From Pseudomonas mosselii (GTDB lineage Bacteria > Pseudomonadota > Gammaproteobacteria > Pseudomonadales > Pseudomonadaceae), in assembly GCF_019823065.1 (NCBI RefSeq), contig NZ_CP081966.1, positions 3,069,501-3,133,500 of the forward strand: 64,000 nucleotides of DNA, given 5' to 3'. Shown here one piece after another: positions 19,944-30,270 of this stretch. Within the stretch, counting starts at the first letter, position 1, and the number at the start of each line of letters is the position of its first letter. The translations under genes and the position numbers were made by a program. The notes beneath the pieces were generated by a model that was not told the origin of the DNA, did no database searches, and saw only the letters and a program-made list of their open reading frames with translations.

Positions 19944-21020
19944 ATGAGCCAGTTTCACAGCCTGACCGTCCGGCAAGTGCGCCAGGAGACCCGCGACGCG
20001 GTGTCCATCGCCTTCGACGTGCCCGCGCACCTGCGCGAAGAGTTCCGCTTCACCCAGGGCCAGTACCTGGTCATGCGCACCCGACTGGATGACCAAGAGG
20101 TACGCCGCTCCTACTCGATCTGCAGCGCGGTGCAGGACGGCGAATTGCGCGTGGCGGTCAAACGCGTGCCGGGCGGTCGTTTCTCGGCCTTCGCCAACGA
20201 AGTGCTCAAGGCCGGCCAGCAGTTGGAGGTGATGCCGCCATCGGGCAGCTTCTTCGTGCCGCTGGACCCGGCGCGCCGGGGTCATTACCTGGGCGTGGCC
20301 GCCGGCAGCGGCATCACCCCCATCCTGTCGTTGGTCGCCACTACCCTGGCCAGCGAGCCCCGCAGCCGCTTCACCTTGCTGTACGGCAACCGCGCCAGCA
20401 ACAGCGCGCTGTTCCGCGATCGCCTGGAAGACCTGAAGAACCAGTACCTCGACCGCCTCAACCTGATCTTCGTGTTCAGCCGCGAGCAGCAGGACGTCGA
20501 CCTGTACAACGGCCGCATCGACGCCGACAAGTGCGACCAGCTGTTCGCCCGCTGGCTCGACGTGCAGTCACTCGACGCGGCGTTCATCTGCGGCCCGCAG
20601 GCGATGACCGAGACCGTGCGCGACAGCCTGCAGGCCAACGGCCTGGCCAGGGAGCGCATCCACTTCGAGCTGTTTGCCGCCGCCGGTGTCGAGGCCCGTC
20701 GCGAAGCTCGCGAGGCGGCGCGCCAGGTGGATTCGGCGGTCAGCCACGTGACCGTGATCAGCGATGGCCGCGCCCTGGCCTTCGACCTGCCGCGCAACAC
20801 CCGCAGCGTGCTCGAGGCCGGCAATGCCATCGGCGCCGAACTGCCCTGGTCGTGCAAGGCCGGGGTGTGCTCGACCTGCAAGTGCAAGGTGATCGAGGGT
20901 GAAGTGGAGATGGACAGCAACCATGCCCTGGAGGACTACGAAGTGGCGGCCGGGTATGTGCTGTCGTGCCAGACCTACCCGCTGAGCGACAAGGTGGTGC
21001 TCGATTTCGATCAGCTTTGA
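19944..21020 (+). CDS. paaE: Phenylacetyl-CoA epoxidase reductase PaaE
   Basis: 358 residues. FAD/NAD(P)H-binding ferredoxin reductase domain (RRSYSICSAV, GVAAGSGITPILS, FICGPQAMTE) joined to a C-terminal plant-type 2Fe-2S ferredoxin domain whose ligands are in CKAGVCSTCKCKVIEG and the final Cys in YVLSCQTYP. Electrons go from NADPH to the PaaA diiron site. Ends the paaABCDE run before a REP pair. Confidence 0.96.
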   Translation: MSQFHSLTVRQVRQETRDAVSIAFDVPAHLREEFRFTQGQYLVMRTRLDDQEVRRSYSICSAVQDGELRVAVKRVPGGRFSAFANEVLKAGQQLEVMPPSGSFFVPLDPARRGHYLGVAAGSGITPILSLVATTLASEPRSRFTLLYGNRASNSALFRDRLEDLKNQYLDRLNLIFVFSREQQDVDLYNGRIDADKCDQLFARWLDVQSLDAAFICGPQAMTETVRDSLQANGLARERIHFELFAAAGVEARREAREAARQVDSAVSHVTVISDGRALAFDLPRNTRSVLEAGNAIGAELPWSCKAGVCSTCKCKVIEGEVEMDSNHALEDYEVAAGYVLSCQTYPLSDKVVLDFDQL

Positions 21021-21037
21021 GATCGAGGCGCCTGCAT

Positions 21038-21160
21038 CCCTGTAGGAGCGGCCTTGCGTCGCGAAAGGACCGCAAAGCGGTCCTCGGGATCTGCAACATT
21101 GCAAAGATTGCCGGGGCTGCTGCGCAGCCCTTTCGCGACACAAGGCCGCTCCTACAGGGA
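21038..21160. repeat. Inverted REP pair (REPIN) between paaE and the permease genes
   Basis: The ~30-base arms beginning CCCTGTAGGAGCGGCCTTG (21038-21067) and the near-perfect inverted copy (21130-21160) flank a shorter hairpin GGACCGCAAAGCGGTCC (21067-21083). This can fold into one long cruciform and may also act as an mRNA 3' barrier. Confidence 0.8.
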
Positions 21161-21225
21161 CGGTGCAAGCAGCAATACCGCGTGACCTGAAAAAACAATT
21201 ACAACAGCCAGAGAGAACGCTCCCC

Positions 21226-21534
21226 ATGACACCCGAACACCTCGAATCCATCAGCAAGCACCCCGCCTTCGTGCAACTGATCCAGCGCAAGCGCCGCCTC
21301 AATGGCTCGCTGACCCTGACCATGCTCGTTGCTTACTACGGCTTCGTCCTGCTGGTGGCCTTCGCCCCCGGCGTGCTCGGCCAGTCCCTCAGCGGCGGGG
21401 TGACCAGCGTCGGCATGCTGGTGGGCGTGCTGATGGTGCTGCTGTCCTTCGCCCTCACCGGCGTCTACATGCACCGCGCCAACCGCGTCATCGACCCGCT
21501 CAACGAAGTGGTCAAGCAGGAGTGCGCGCGATGA
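21226..21534 (+). CDS. DUF485 small membrane protein, partner of the permease
   Basis: 102 residues with two hydrophobic segments ([21 protein letters not shown] and [21 protein letters not shown]). This family (YjcH-like) commonly sits directly before ActP/PaaL-type symporters. The stop overlaps the next start (ATGA), so the two are translationally coupled. A CA-rich stretch (21190-21207) precedes the ribosome site. Confidence 0.85.
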   Translation: MTPEHLESISKHPAFVQLIQRKRRLNGSLTLTMLVAYYGFVLLVAFAPGVLGQSLSGGVTSVGMLVGVLMVLLSFALTGVYMHRANRVIDPLNEVVKQECAR

Positions 21535-23093
21535 ACTGGACTGCCATCTCGATGTTCCTGGTGTTCGTCTGTTTCACCCTGCTGGTGACCCGCTGGGCCG
21601 CCCTGCGCACCCGTTCGGCCAGCGACTTCTACACCGCCGGCGGCGGCCTGACCGGCATGCAGAACGGCCTGGCGATCGCCGGCGACATGATCAGCGCCGC
21701 GTCCTTCCTCGGCATCTCGGCGATGATGTTCATGAACGGCTACGACGGCCTGCTCTACGCCCTGGGTGTGCTGGCCGGCTGGCCGATCATCCTGTTCCTG
21801 ATCGCCGAGCGCCTGCGCAACCTGGGCAAGTACACCTTCGCCGACGTGGTGTCCTACCGCCTGGCCCAGGCCCCGGTGCGCCTGACCTCGGCCTTCGGCA
21901 CCCTGGCCGTGGCGCTGATGTACCTGGTGGCGCAGATGGTCGGCGCCGGCAAGCTGATCGAGCTGCTGTTCGGCATCAGCTACCTGTACGCGGTGATGCT
22001 GGTGGGCGTGCTGATGGTGCTGTACGTCACCTTCGGCGGCATGCTCGCCACCACCTGGGTGCAGATCATCAAGGCGGTGATGCTGCTGTCGGGCACCACC
22101 TTCATGGCCTTCATGGTGCTCAGGCACTTCGGTTTCAGCACCGAGGCGATGTTCGCCAGCGCCGTGGCCGTGCATGCCAAGGGCCAGGCGATCATGGCGC
22201 CGGGGGCGCTGCTGTCCAACCCGGTGGACGCCATCTCCCTGGGCCTGGGCATGATGTTCGGCACGGCCGGCCTGCCGCATATCCTCATGCGTTTCTTCAC
22301 CGTCAGCGACGCCAAGGAAGCGCGCAAGAGCGTGTTCTACGCCACCGGTTTCATCGGCTACTTCTACCTGCTGCTGATCGTCATCGGCTTCGGCGCCATC
22401 GTCATGGTCGGCACCGAGCCGTCCTACCGCGATGCCAGCGGGGCGATCATCGGCGGCGGCAACATGGTCGCGGTGCACCTGGCCCAGGCTGTGGGCGGCA
22501 ACCTGTTCCTCGGCTTCATCTCGGCGGTGGCCTTCGCCACCATCCTCGCCGTGGTTGCAGGCCTGGCGCTGTCCGGCGCCTCGGCGGTGTCCCACGACCT
22601 GTACGCCTGCGTGGTGCGCAAGGGCCAGGCCAGCGAGCAGCAAGAGATGCGCGTGTCGCGCCTGGCCACGCTGGGGATCGGCCTGTTCGCGGTGCTGCTG
22701 GGGTTGCTGTTCGAGTCGCAGAACATCGCCTTCCTTTCCGGCCTGGTGCTGGCGGTGGCCGCCTCGGTCAACTTCCCGGTGCTGCTGCTCTCGATGTTCT
22801 GGAAAGGCCTGACCACCCGCGGCGCGGTGGGCGGCAGCCTGGCCGGGCTGGTCTCGGCGATCGTCCTGGTGGTGCTGGGCCCGGCGGTGTGGGTCAACGT
22901 GCTGCACAACGAGCGGGCGCTGTTCCCCTACAGCAACCCGGCGCTGTTCTCCATGTCGCTGGCCTTCCTCGCGGCCTGGGCCTTCTCGGTCACAGACAGC
23001 TCGGAGCGGGCGCGCGAAGAACGTGGGCGCTACCTGGCCCAGTTCATCCGCTCGATGACCGGTATCGGCGCCGCTGGCGCCAGCAAGCACTGA
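21531..23093 (+). CDS. paaL: Phenylacetate permease, sodium:solute symporter family
   Basis: 520 residues with ~13 hydrophobic segments. Solute-sodium symporter close to Act[36 protein letters not shown] (N-terminal family signature), [24 protein letters not shown] and [25 protein letters not shown]. It sits in the inner membrane; substrate is assigned from its place in the catabolon. Acetate/propionate permease is the fold-level alternative. Confidence 0.88.
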   Translation: MNWTAISMFLVFVCFTLLVTRWAALRTRSASDFYTAGGGLTGMQNGLAIAGDMISAASFLGISAMMFMNGYDGLLYALGVLAGWPIILFLIAERLRNLGKYTFADVVSYRLAQAPVRLTSAFGTLAVALMYLVAQMVGAGKLIELLFGISYLYAVMLVGVLMVLYVTFGGMLATTWVQIIKAVMLLSGTTFMAFMVLRHFGFSTEAMFASAVAVHAKGQAIMAPGALLSNPVDAISLGLGMMFGTAGLPHILMRFFTVSDAKEARKSVFYATGFIGYFYLLLIVIGFGAIVMVGTEPSYRDASGAIIGGGNMVAVHLAQAVGGNLFLGFISAVAFATILAVVAGLALSGASAVSHDLYACVVRKGQASEQQEMRVSRLATLGIGLFAVLLGLLFESQNIAFLSGLVLAVAASVNFPVLLLSMFWKGLTTRGAVGGSLAGLVSAIVLVVLGPAVWVNVLHNERALFPYSNPALFSMSLAFLAAWAFSVTDSSERAREERGRYLAQFIRSMTGIGAAGASKH

Positions 23094-23110
23094 CCTAAAG
23101 AACAATAACA

Positions 23111-24361
23111 ATGTCGGGTACAACCACAATGAACCGCACGCACCTCACGTCAGCCGCCTGGCTGGCCACCCTTGCCCTGCCCTTGCCAGCCATGGCGGAC
23201 TTTATCGCTGACAGCCACGCACGCCTGGAACTGCGCAACCACTACATCAACCGCGACTTCCGCCAGGGCAACGCCCCGCAGAGCAAGGCCGAGGAATGGG
23301 GCCAGGGCTTCACCGCACGCTTCGAATCGGGTTTCACCGAGGGGCCGGTCGGTGTCGGGGTGGACGCCATGGGCCAACTGGGCATCAAGCTCGACTCCAG
23401 CCGCGACCGACGCAACACCGGCCTGCTGCCTTACGGGCCGCGTAGCCTGGAGCCGGTGGACGACTACAGCGAACTGGGCCTGACCGGCAAACTGCGGGTG
23501 TCCAAGAGCACCCTGCGCCTGGGCACCTTGCAGCCGGTTTTGCCGGTGGTGGTGTACAACGACACCCGCCTGCTGGCCTCGACCTTCCAGGGCGGCCTGC
23601 TGACCAGCCAGGAGCTGGACGGCCTGACCTTCAACGGCGGCCGCCTGACCAAGGCCAATCTGCGCGACTCTTCCGGGCGCGACGACATCGGCTACGGCGC
23701 CGCCAGCAGCGACCACTTCGATTTCGGTGGCGGCAGCTACGCCATCACCCCGCAGGCCAGCGTCAGCTACTACTACGCAAAGCTCGAGGACATCTACCGC
23801 CAGCAATACCTCGGTTTTCTGCATACCCAACCCTTGGCCGAAGGTGTCAGCCTGCGCAGCGACCTGCGCTACTTCGACAGCCGCGGCGACGGCGCCGAGC
23901 GCGCCGGGCGCATCGACAACCGCAACTTCAACGCCATGTTCACCCTGGGCGTGAAGGCCCACAAGTTCACCGCCACCTGGCAGCAGATGTCCGGTGACAG
24001 CGCCTTCCCGTTCCTCAATGGCGGCGATCCCTACACCGTCAACCTGGTCACCTACAACACCTTCACCCGCGCCGGGCTCGACTCCTGGCAGGTGCGCTAC
24101 GACTACGACTTCGTGGCGATGGGCATCCCCGGACTGAGCTTCATGACCCGCTACACCGACGGCCGCCACGCCGAAACCGCCACGCTCAGCAACGGCCGCG
24201 AGCGCGAGCGCGACACCGACATCACCTACGTCATCCAGAGCGGCCCGTTCAAGGACGTCAGCCTGCGCTGGCGCAACGTCACCTTCCGTTCCGGCAACGG
24301 CCTGACCAACGCCGTGGACGAGAACCGCCTGATCATCGGCTACACCCTGGCGCTCTGGTAA
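23111..24361 (+). CDS. paaM: OprD-family outer membrane porin of the phenylacetate locus
   Basis: 416 residues with a signal peptide ending near AMADFIADS. OprD-type porin: HARLELRNHYINRDFRQG, WGQGFTARFESGFTEGPVGVGVDAMGQLGIKLDS, KVSKST-like strand region and a terminal YTLALW suited to outer-membrane insertion. It would carry phenylacetate through the outer membrane. ATG 23129 (MNRTHLT) is an alternative start that gives a more normal signal peptide. Both starts lack a strong ribosome site and sit in a CA-rich stretch. Confidence 0.88.
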   Translation: MSGTTTMNRTHLTSAAWLATLALPLPAMADFIADSHARLELRNHYINRDFRQGNAPQSKAEEWGQGFTARFESGFTEGPVGVGVDAMGQLGIKLDSSRDRRNTGLLPYGPRSLEPVDDYSELGLTGKLRVSKSTLRLGTLQPVLPVVVYNDTRLLASTFQGGLLTSQELDGLTFNGGRLTKANLRDSSGRDDIGYGAASSDHFDFGGGSYAITPQASVSYYYAKLEDIYRQQYLGFLHTQPLAEGVSLRSDLRYFDSRGDGAERAGRIDNRNFNAMFTLGVKAHKFTATWQQMSGDSAFPFLNGGDPYTVNLVTYNTFTRAGLDSWQVRYDYDFVAMGIPGLSFMTRYTDGRHAETATLSNGRERERDTDITYVIQSGPFKDVSLRWRNVTFRSGNGLTNAVDENRLIIGYTLALW

Positions 24362-24386
24362 CCGCGCCCCTTTATAGGAGAACAGC

Positions 24387-26435
24387 ATGTCCGCCGCCCC
24401 TACCCTGCAAAGCTTCATCGCCGGCCGCTGGATCGGCCAGCACGGCGCCCAGGCCCTGCGCAGCGCCCTCGACGGCCAGGTCCTGGCCTATAGCCACGAA
24501 GAGCGCCCGGACTTCGCCGAAGCCGTGGATTTCGCCCGGGCCCAGGGCCTCAAGCAGCTGCTGGCCATGGATTTCCAGCAGCGCGCCGCCCGGCTCAAGG
24601 CCCTGGCGCTGTACCTGGCCGAGCGCAAGGAGCAGCTCTACGCCCTGTCCCGCCATTCCGGCGCCACCCGCGCCGACAGCTGGATCGACATCGAGGGCGG
24701 CAACGCCACGCTGTTCGCCTATTCGAGCATGGGCCGGCGCGAGCTGCCGTCGGGCAACCTGGTGCATGAAGGGCCGGCGATCCCGTTGGGCAAGCAAGGC
24801 CACTTCGCCGGCAGCCATATCCTGGTGCCGCGCACAGGCGTGGCCGTGCATATCAACGCCTTCAACTTTCCGATCTGGGGCATGCTGGAGAAGTTCGCCC
24901 CGACCTTCCTCGCCGGCATGCCGTGCATCGTCAAGCCCGCTACCGCGACCAGCTACCTGACCGAAGCCGTGGTGCGCCTGATGAACGAATCGGGCCTGTT
25001 GCCGGCCGGCAGCCTGCAACTGGTGATCGGCAGCACGGGCGATCTGCTCGACCGCCTGCAGGGCCAGGACGTGGTGACCTTCACCGGCTCCGCCGACACG
25101 GCGGCCAAGCTGCGCGTGACCCCGAACCTGATCCGCCATTCGGTGCCCTTCACCGCCGAGGCCGACTCGCTGAACTGCGCCATCCTCGGCCCGGACGTCA
25201 GCCCCGACAGCGAGGAGTTCGAGCTGTACATCAAGGAAGTGGCGCGGGAGATGACCACCAAGGCCGGGCAGAAATGCACGGCGATCCGCCGCGCCATCGT
25301 CCCGGCCAGACACCTCGACGCGGTGGCCAGCCGCTTGCGCGAGCGCCTGCGCAAGGTGGTGGTGGGCGACCCTGCGGTCGAGGGCGTACGCATGGGCGCG
25401 CTGGCCTCCCACGACCAGCAGCGCGATGTCGGCGAGCGCGTGCGCCAGTTGCTGGACAGCTGCGACCAGTTGCTGGGCGCCAGTGACGGCTTCACCCCGG
25501 TCGGCGATGGCGTGGCCGAGGGCGCGTTCTTCGCCCCGACCCTGCTGCTGGCCCGCGACCCGCATGCCAAAGGCGGCGCCCATGACATCGAGGCGTTTGG
25601 CCCGGTGAGCACGCTGATGGCCTACGACGACCTCGACGAGGCCCTGGCCCTGGCCGCGCGAGGCAAGGGCAGCCTGGTGGCATCGCTGGTGACCGCTGAC
25701 CGCTCTGTAGCGGCCAAGGCCATCCCGGTGGCGGCGGCCTGGCACGGGCGGCTGCTGGTGCTCGACAGCGAGGCAGCCAAGGAATCCACCGGGCATGGCT
25801 CGCCATTGCCGCAGCTCAAGCACGGCGGCCCCGGCCGAGCGGGTGGCGGCGAGGAGCTGGGTGGCCTGCGCGCGGTCAAGCACTACCTGCAACGCGCCGC
25901 CGTGCAAGGCTCGCCAAGCATGCTGATGGCGGTGACCGGTGAATACGTGCGCGGCGCCGAGGTGATCGAGACCGAGGTGCACCCGTTCCGTCGCCATTTC
26001 GACGACCTGCGCATCGGCGAATCGCTGCTGACCCACCGCCGCACCGTGACCGAGGCCGACCTGGTCAACTTCGGCTGCCTGTCGGGCGATCACTTCTACA
26101 TGCACTTCGACGAGATCGCGGCGAAGCAGTCGCAGTTCGGCAAGCGCATTGCCCACGGTTACTTCGTGCTGTCGGCGGCGGCCGGGTTGTTCGTCAGCCC
26201 GGGCGAAGGGCCGGTGCTGGCCAACTATGGCCTGGACACGCTGCGCTTCATCACCCCGGTGGGGATCGGCGACACCATCCAGGCGCGCTTGACCTGCAAG
26301 CGCAAGATCGACCAGGGCAAGACCAGCCCGCAAGGGCAGGCGCAAGGGGTGGTGGCCTGGGATGTGGAGGTGACCAACCAACTGGGTGAGCTGGTGGCCA
26401 GTTATGACATCTTGACGTTGGTGTTGAAGCGGTAA
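24387..26435 (+). CDS. paaZ: Bifunctional oxepin-CoA hydrolase / semialdehyde dehydrogenase PaaZ (PaaN)
   Basis: 682 residues, two domains. Residues ~1-520: aldehyde dehydrogenase with [27 protein letters not shown] and the catalytic Cys in [13 protein letters not shown]. Residues ~535-682: MaoC-like hydratase ([35 protein letters not shown] with the D/H pair). It opens the oxepin ring and oxidises the aldehyde to 3-oxo-5,6-dehydrosuberyl-CoA. Both active sites are intact. It ends the catabolon. Confidence 0.95.
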   Translation: MSAAPTLQSFIAGRWIGQHGAQALRSALDGQVLAYSHEERPDFAEAVDFARAQGLKQLLAMDFQQRAARLKALALYLAERKEQLYALSRHSGATRADSWIDIEGGNATLFAYSSMGRRELPSGNLVHEGPAIPLGKQGHFAGSHILVPRTGVAVHINAFNFPIWGMLEKFAPTFLAGMPCIVKPATATSYLTEAVVRLMNESGLLPAGSLQLVIGSTGDLLDRLQGQDVVTFTGSADTAAKLRVTPNLIRHSVPFTAEADSLNCAILGPDVSPDSEEFELYIKEVAREMTTKAGQKCTAIRRAIVPARHLDAVASRLRERLRKVVVGDPAVEGVRMGALASHDQQRDVGERVRQLLDSCDQLLGASDGFTPVGDGVAEGAFFAPTLLLARDPHAKGGAHDIEAFGPVSTLMAYDDLDEALALAARGKGSLVASLVTADRSVAAKAIPVAAAWHGRLLVLDSEAAKESTGHGSPLPQLKHGGPGRAGGGEELGGLRAVKHYLQRAAVQGSPSMLMAVTGEYVRGAEVIETEVHPFRRHFDDLRIGESLLTHRRTVTEADLVNFGCLSGDHFYMHFDEIAAKQSQFGKRIAHGYFVLSAAAGLFVSPGEGPVLANYGLDTLRFITPVGIGDTIQARLTCKRKIDQGKTSPQGQAQGVVAWDVEVTNQLGELVASYDILTLVLKR

Positions 26436-26465
26436 GCGAGATTGGGTGGCGATTCGCGCTCCCTG

Positions 26466-26525
26466 AGCGGCCTTGCCGGGGCGCCGGACCGGTCGGAAAG
26501 GGCTGCAAAGCAGCCCCGGCATGTC
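26466..26525. repeat. Degenerate REP-like palindromic sequence after paaZ
   Basis: GAGCGGCCTTGCCGGGGCGC resembles the REP core seen at 21038, and GGGCTGCAAAGCAGCCC (26500-26516) forms a hairpin. Likely a decayed REP unit at the 3' end of the operon. Confidence 0.5.
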
Positions 26526-26707
26526 CAAGCCTGACGTCACTACTCAACACATTGAATGACCCGACACTAAAGGCAATATGCCACCTCGCACATCCGCCCT
26601 ACATCGTGCAACGCCCCTCGGCGCTATAGTCGCCCCACCGCCCCACCGCCAGCCCCCTTCCTGGCGGTGGGTGCGCCGTACCGAGAACAATGCCAAGGAA
26701 GCCCGCG

Positions 26708-27019
26708 ATGATTTCCATGTCCCTCCCCTTCAAGTCCCTGTTCCTGCTCGCCGGCCTCGCCGCCCTGACCGGTTGCCAGACCGCCAGCCCCAGCGCCGAC
26801 ACCCTCAAGCAGCGCGCCGAAGTCACCCTTGGCGTGCCGGTGAACAAGGTCAGCAACCTGCGCAGCGACTCCAACACCACCTACTTCAGCGCCAGCACCG
26901 CCAAGGGCCAGTATGACTGCCAGGTGGCCAGCGGAGGCCTGGTCGCGGTCGCTGGCATGGGCCTTATCACCCCGTCACCGACCTGCTGGAAAGAAGGCCA
27001 AGCCCCCGTCTTCCAGTGA
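26708..27019 (+). CDS. Small predicted lipoprotein
   Basis: 103 residues. A lipobox LTGC ends a hydrophobic signal (SLFLLAGLAALTGC), so the mature protein should be lipid-anchored. After it come ~80 polar residues with two further Cys (YDCQVA, PTCW) that could form a disulfide. AAGGAA lies 7 bases before the ATG. Function not recognised. It ends 3 bases before the convergent kinase gene. Confidence 0.75.
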   Translation: MISMSLPFKSLFLLAGLAALTGCQTASPSADTLKQRAEVTLGVPVNKVSNLRSDSNTTYFSASTAKGQYDCQVASGGLVAVAGMGLITPSPTCWKEGQAPVFQ

Positions 27020-27022
27020 CGC

Positions 27023-28654
27023 TCAGGCATCAGCCTGAACCACCGGTGCCGTTCCCCTCTCGCGCAGGGCGCGCAACGCCGCGCGCAACTCGGCAGGTCG
27101 CACCGGCTTGGCCAGCACCGCGATGCCCCGTGCCTGCAAGGCGCCCTGCAGCCTGTCGATGTCGTGACCGGTCATGATCAGCGCCGGCACATCGGCGCCG
27201 CGCTGCGCGCGTAGCTGGTCGATACAGTCGATGCCGGTGGCCTGCGGGCCCAGGTCGTAGTCGGCGACGATCACATCGCAGTCACTGATCAGGCCAAAGG
27301 GCGAACACTCGGCCTGCACCTCGCATCCCCAGCGCTGCAGCAAGGCGCTAGTGGCCTGCAGCACGTTGTCGTCATCCTCCACCAGGCACACCCGCAGCCC
27401 CGTGAGCAGGCCCGCCTGCACGGCCTGGTCGACCGTGGCCCGCGACACCTGCGCGCAGGCTCTGGACAGCCCCTTCAAGGTCACGCAGGTGCCATGCCCC
27501 AGGCGCGAGCGCAGGCTGACCTCCAGGCCCATCAACCGCCCCAGCCGCTTGACGATGGCCAGGCCGAGGCCAACGCCCTCAACATCCTTGTCGCGCACTT
27601 CGCGCACCCGGTAGAACTCCTCGAACACTCGGCCCTGGTGCTCCTCGGCGATCCCTCTGCCCTGGTCGCAGACGACAATGGCCAGGCCCTGGCCGCGAGG
27701 CCGCACGCCGATCAGCAGCGGGCGTCCGGCGGCGTACTTGAAGCTGTTGGACAGCACGTTCTGCACCATGGTCGCCAGCATGCCCGGGTCGGCGCGAATC
27801 CAGTGATGGCTGGGCACCAGGCGCATCTCGACCCCGGCCCAGCGCGCCGCCTCGCTGTTCTGGCGCAGCAGTTCGCGCAGAAAGCCGTCCACCGCGAAAG
27901 CCTCCCACTTCGGCTGCACCCGGCCGTTGTCCAGGGTGTACAGGTCGAGGATCGAGCGGAACAGCTGCGAGACATTGAGCAGCGAACGGTCGATGCTGTC
28001 CACCAGGCGCCGCTCCTCCTCACCCAGGCGCGCCTCGCGCAGGCAGGCGGTGAACAGGCCGATGGAGTGGATCGGCTGGCGCAGGTCATGGCTGGCCTGG
28101 GCCAGGAAGCGGGATTTCTCGCGGGTCGCGGCCTCGGCCAGGGCCGTGGCCTTGCGCGTGCGCTCCAGTAGCAGGTGGGCGTAGAACGGGATCAAGGTGC
28201 TGGTGGTCAGCAGCATCGGCAGCAGGAACGGCTGTTCCTGCCAGTAAGGCGTCAGCCGCCACACCACCAGCAACGCGGCCAGGGCCAGCACCGTGGCGAT
28301 GGCCAGGTAGCGCGAGCCGAAGCGCATGCCATTGCCCAGGTTGATCCATACCATCACCGCATACAGCGGCAATGCGGTCTCGCCGCCGACCACCAGGCCG
28401 AAGCAGGTACCGGTGTAGTCGCCGAGCATGCCGAAGATCCGCCGCGCCGGGTAATGCCCCGGCCAGCGCTTGATGGCCTGGCGCATGCCGATCGACACCA
28501 CTACAAAACCTGCGTAGTAGAGCAGTACCGGCAGGTAGGTGGCCGGCGAGCGTCCCGGCAGGAAGCCCAACAGCGCCACGTAGCTGATCGCGCAGGAGGC
28601 GACGATGATGCGCAGGTTGGCCTGGTCCAGTTCGTTGTTCTTCTCGAACCTCAT
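27023..28654 (-). CDS. Hybrid sensor histidine kinase with C-terminal receiver
   Basis: 543 residues from the ATG at 28654 (AAGGAC upstream); in-frame starts up to 28693 exist. Residues ~15-165 form about six membrane segments with no large periplasmic domain. HisKA follows (SRFLAQASHDLRQPIHSIGLF, phospho-His in SHDLRQP), then HATPase (NVLSNSFKYA, CDQGRGIAEEHQ, GVGLGLAIVKRLG) and a receiver domain (VCLVEDDDNVL, VADYDLGP with the phospho-Asp, LAKPVRP). It diverges from a LuxR-type regulator 107 bases away, surely its partner. Signal unknown; adjacency to paaZ does not prove a link to phenylacetate. Confidence 0.88.
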   Translation of the reverse strand: MRFEKNNELDQANLRIIVASCAISYVALLGFLPGRSPATYLPVLLYYAGFVVVSIGMRQAIKRWPGHYPARRIFGMLGDYTGTCFGLVVGGETALPLYAVMVWINLGNGMRFGSRYLAIATVLALAALLVVWRLTPYWQEQPFLLPMLLTTSTLIPFYAHLLLERTRKATALAEAATREKSRFLAQASHDLRQPIHSIGLFTACLREARLGEEERRLVDSIDRSLLNVSQLFRSILDLYTLDNGRVQPKWEAFAVDGFLRELLRQNSEAARWAGVEMRLVPSHHWIRADPGMLATMVQNVLSNSFKYAAGRPLLIGVRPRGQGLAIVVCDQGRGIAEEHQGRVFEEFYRVREVRDKDVEGVGLGLAIVKRLGRLMGLEVSLRSRLGHGTCVTLKGLSRACAQVSRATVDQAVQAGLLTGLRVCLVEDDDNVLQATSALLQRWGCEVQAECSPFGLISDCDVIVADYDLGPQATGIDCIDQLRAQRGADVPALIMTGHDIDRLQGALQARGIAVLAKPVRPAELRAALRALRERGTAPVVQADA

Positions 28655-28761
28655 GGGGTAACGTCCTTGTGCGCCAGTCGGCATTTGCGGCATGCATCAT
28701 AAGAAAATGCCGCAGTTGACTGCTAAATTAGCATGTGCCGGACGACAGGGAGTTCCTCGAC

Positions 28762-29376
28762 GTGAGTTGCCGCATCATCGTGGCGGATGACCATCCGCTG
28801 TTCAGGGAAGCCATGGTCAACACCGTGCGACGCATCCTGCCCGACGCCCGGTTGGAGGAAGCCGGCAGCCTGGCCGATGTGCTGCGCCTGGCCACACTGG
28901 GCGAGACGCCCGACACCCTGATCCTCGACCTGCGCTTTCCCGGCCTGACCTGCATCGGTCGCCTCGCCGAGCTGCGCCTGCAGTTGCCGCGCACCACGCT
29001 GATCGTGGTGTCGATGGTCGATGACCCGCAGGTCATCTGCGAAGTCATGGCTGCGGGTGTCGATGGCTTTATCGGCAAGAGCGTAAGCCCTGGGGAAATC
29101 GGCGCGGCCATCCTCGCCATTCGCGCCGGCGAGGTGGTGGTCAACTATGTGCCCAGCGGCCTGCTGCCGCAACGGGAGGCCTCCAGCGAACTGGAACAGC
29201 TCACCGACCGCCAGCAGGACGTGCTGCGCCTGATTGCCCAGGGCAAGACCAACAAGGAGATCGCACGGGCGCTGGATATCTCGCCGTTTACCGTACGCAT
29301 CCATGTGTCGTCCCTGCTCAAGACCCTCAACGTACCGACCCGCACGGCGGCGGCCGTGAAGTATTCCGAAAACTGA
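28762..29376 (+). CDS. NarL/FixJ-type response regulator
   Basis: 204 residues from a GTG with AGGGAG 9 bases upstream; GTG 28735 is in frame but adds an untypical leader. Receiver domain: RIIVADDHPLFREAM with the acidic pair, ILDLRFPGL with the phospho-Asp, and K in FIGKSVSPGE. LuxR helix-turn-helix: LTDRQQDVLRLIAQGKTNKEIARALDISPFTVRIHVSSLLKTL. It probably serves the divergent hybrid kinase. Confidence 0.9.
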   Translation: MSCRIIVADDHPLFREAMVNTVRRILPDARLEEAGSLADVLRLATLGETPDTLILDLRFPGLTCIGRLAELRLQLPRTTLIVVSMVDDPQVICEVMAAGVDGFIGKSVSPGEIGAAILAIRAGEVVVNYVPSGLLPQREASSELEQLTDRQQDVLRLIAQGKTNKEIARALDISPFTVRIHVSSLLKTLNVPTRTAAAVKYSEN

Positions 29377-29487
29377 ACGACCGCTTGTCGCCAAGCAAGG
29401 GATGAGATAGACCTTCCCACCCCCCTGCACGATCCCAATGCATGAGCAGCGAATGTTCCGCCGCACGCGTTGAGGGAGGATGCCGGC

Positions 29488-29661
29488 ATGAACGAGAAAC
29501 ACGGGATGGGTTGTGGTGACGTGCAGAGCGACTGGCCGGAACTGGAGCCAGACCGACGCAACGACCAGCCCGATCCCGATGATGCGGATGCCGCCCCTGA
29601 CCTTACCGAGGAAGAAAACCGCCCCGGCGTGCCGGCCAGCGATCCGGAATCCGGGGCCTAG
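29488..29661 (+). CDS. Small acidic hydrophilic protein
   Basis: 57 residues, rich in Asp, Glu and Pro (ELEPDRRNDQPDPDDADA), with no hydrophobic segment. GGGAGGA lies 7 bases before the ATG. Similar in composition to the tiny acidic proteins further right (35713, 36485). Function unknown; probably disordered. Confidence 0.6.
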   Translation: MNEKHGMGCGDVQSDWPELEPDRRNDQPDPDDADAAPDLTEEENRPGVPASDPESGA

Positions 29662-29717
29662 GGCCTGGCGCGGACTTGCCCGCTGGCCAAGGGCATGTGC
29701 ACTATCAAGGGCGCGAA

Positions 29718-29939
29718 TCAGACCCGCCAGTGCACATCGGTGATGCCGTGCCGCTCGGCCAGCGGTCGGCTGACCTTTTTGATCTTTTCCCGCCCGAACT
29801 TCGGAATGATCCCCAACCCCGCATCGCAACTGGCCCAGTGCCAGGCTTCGGCATTGTCCATGTGTTCCTGGCGGATGATGAACCGCCGTGGCTCTCCGTG
29901 CAGCCGGTATTCAATGGTGTACAGCTGGGGACTAGGCAT
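29718..29939 (-). CDS. Conserved small hypothetical protein
   Basis: 73 residues. MPSPQLYTIEYRLHGEPRRFIIRQEHMDNAEAWHWASCDAGL resembles a small conserved Pseudomonas family (DUF6555-like by memory, uncertain). The start at 29939 has GAGGAG upstream; ATG 29996 has no ribosome site. Function unknown. Confidence 0.65.
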   Translation of the reverse strand: MPSPQLYTIEYRLHGEPRRFIIRQEHMDNAEAWHWASCDAGLGIIPKFGREKIKKVSRPLAERHGITDVHWRV

Positions 29940-30270
29940 CGCCGCAGGCCCTCCTCTTCTCCATGGATGACTCTTTGACTGATCGTGGTGCGCCATGAAA
30001 ATTCAAAAAAAATGCCAGACACGGTGAAGGAAGGGCCAGCCCATTACGCATCGCCGCCGCCCCATGGCTGGGTTGGAGGTGGAGGCCGTGTCACCGTGCA
30101 ACCGTTTTGAGCCGTCGCAATCCGCCACAGCGCACCCATTGTTGCCCTGCTCTGGCCAACGTTAACCAGCGTGCGGGGTGCATGGGCTCGACACCGGGCA
30201 AATCATTTGCACTTATTCGCGTGGCCGGCGGTCACACCACTGAATGCCCACTTCGCACAACGGAGCTCCC
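29940..30270. other. 331-bp gap without a recognised gene
   Basis: Divergent upstream region of the two small genes at 29718 and 30271. I see no convincing open frame, RNA gene or repeat, and no clear promoter. Confidence 0.4.
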
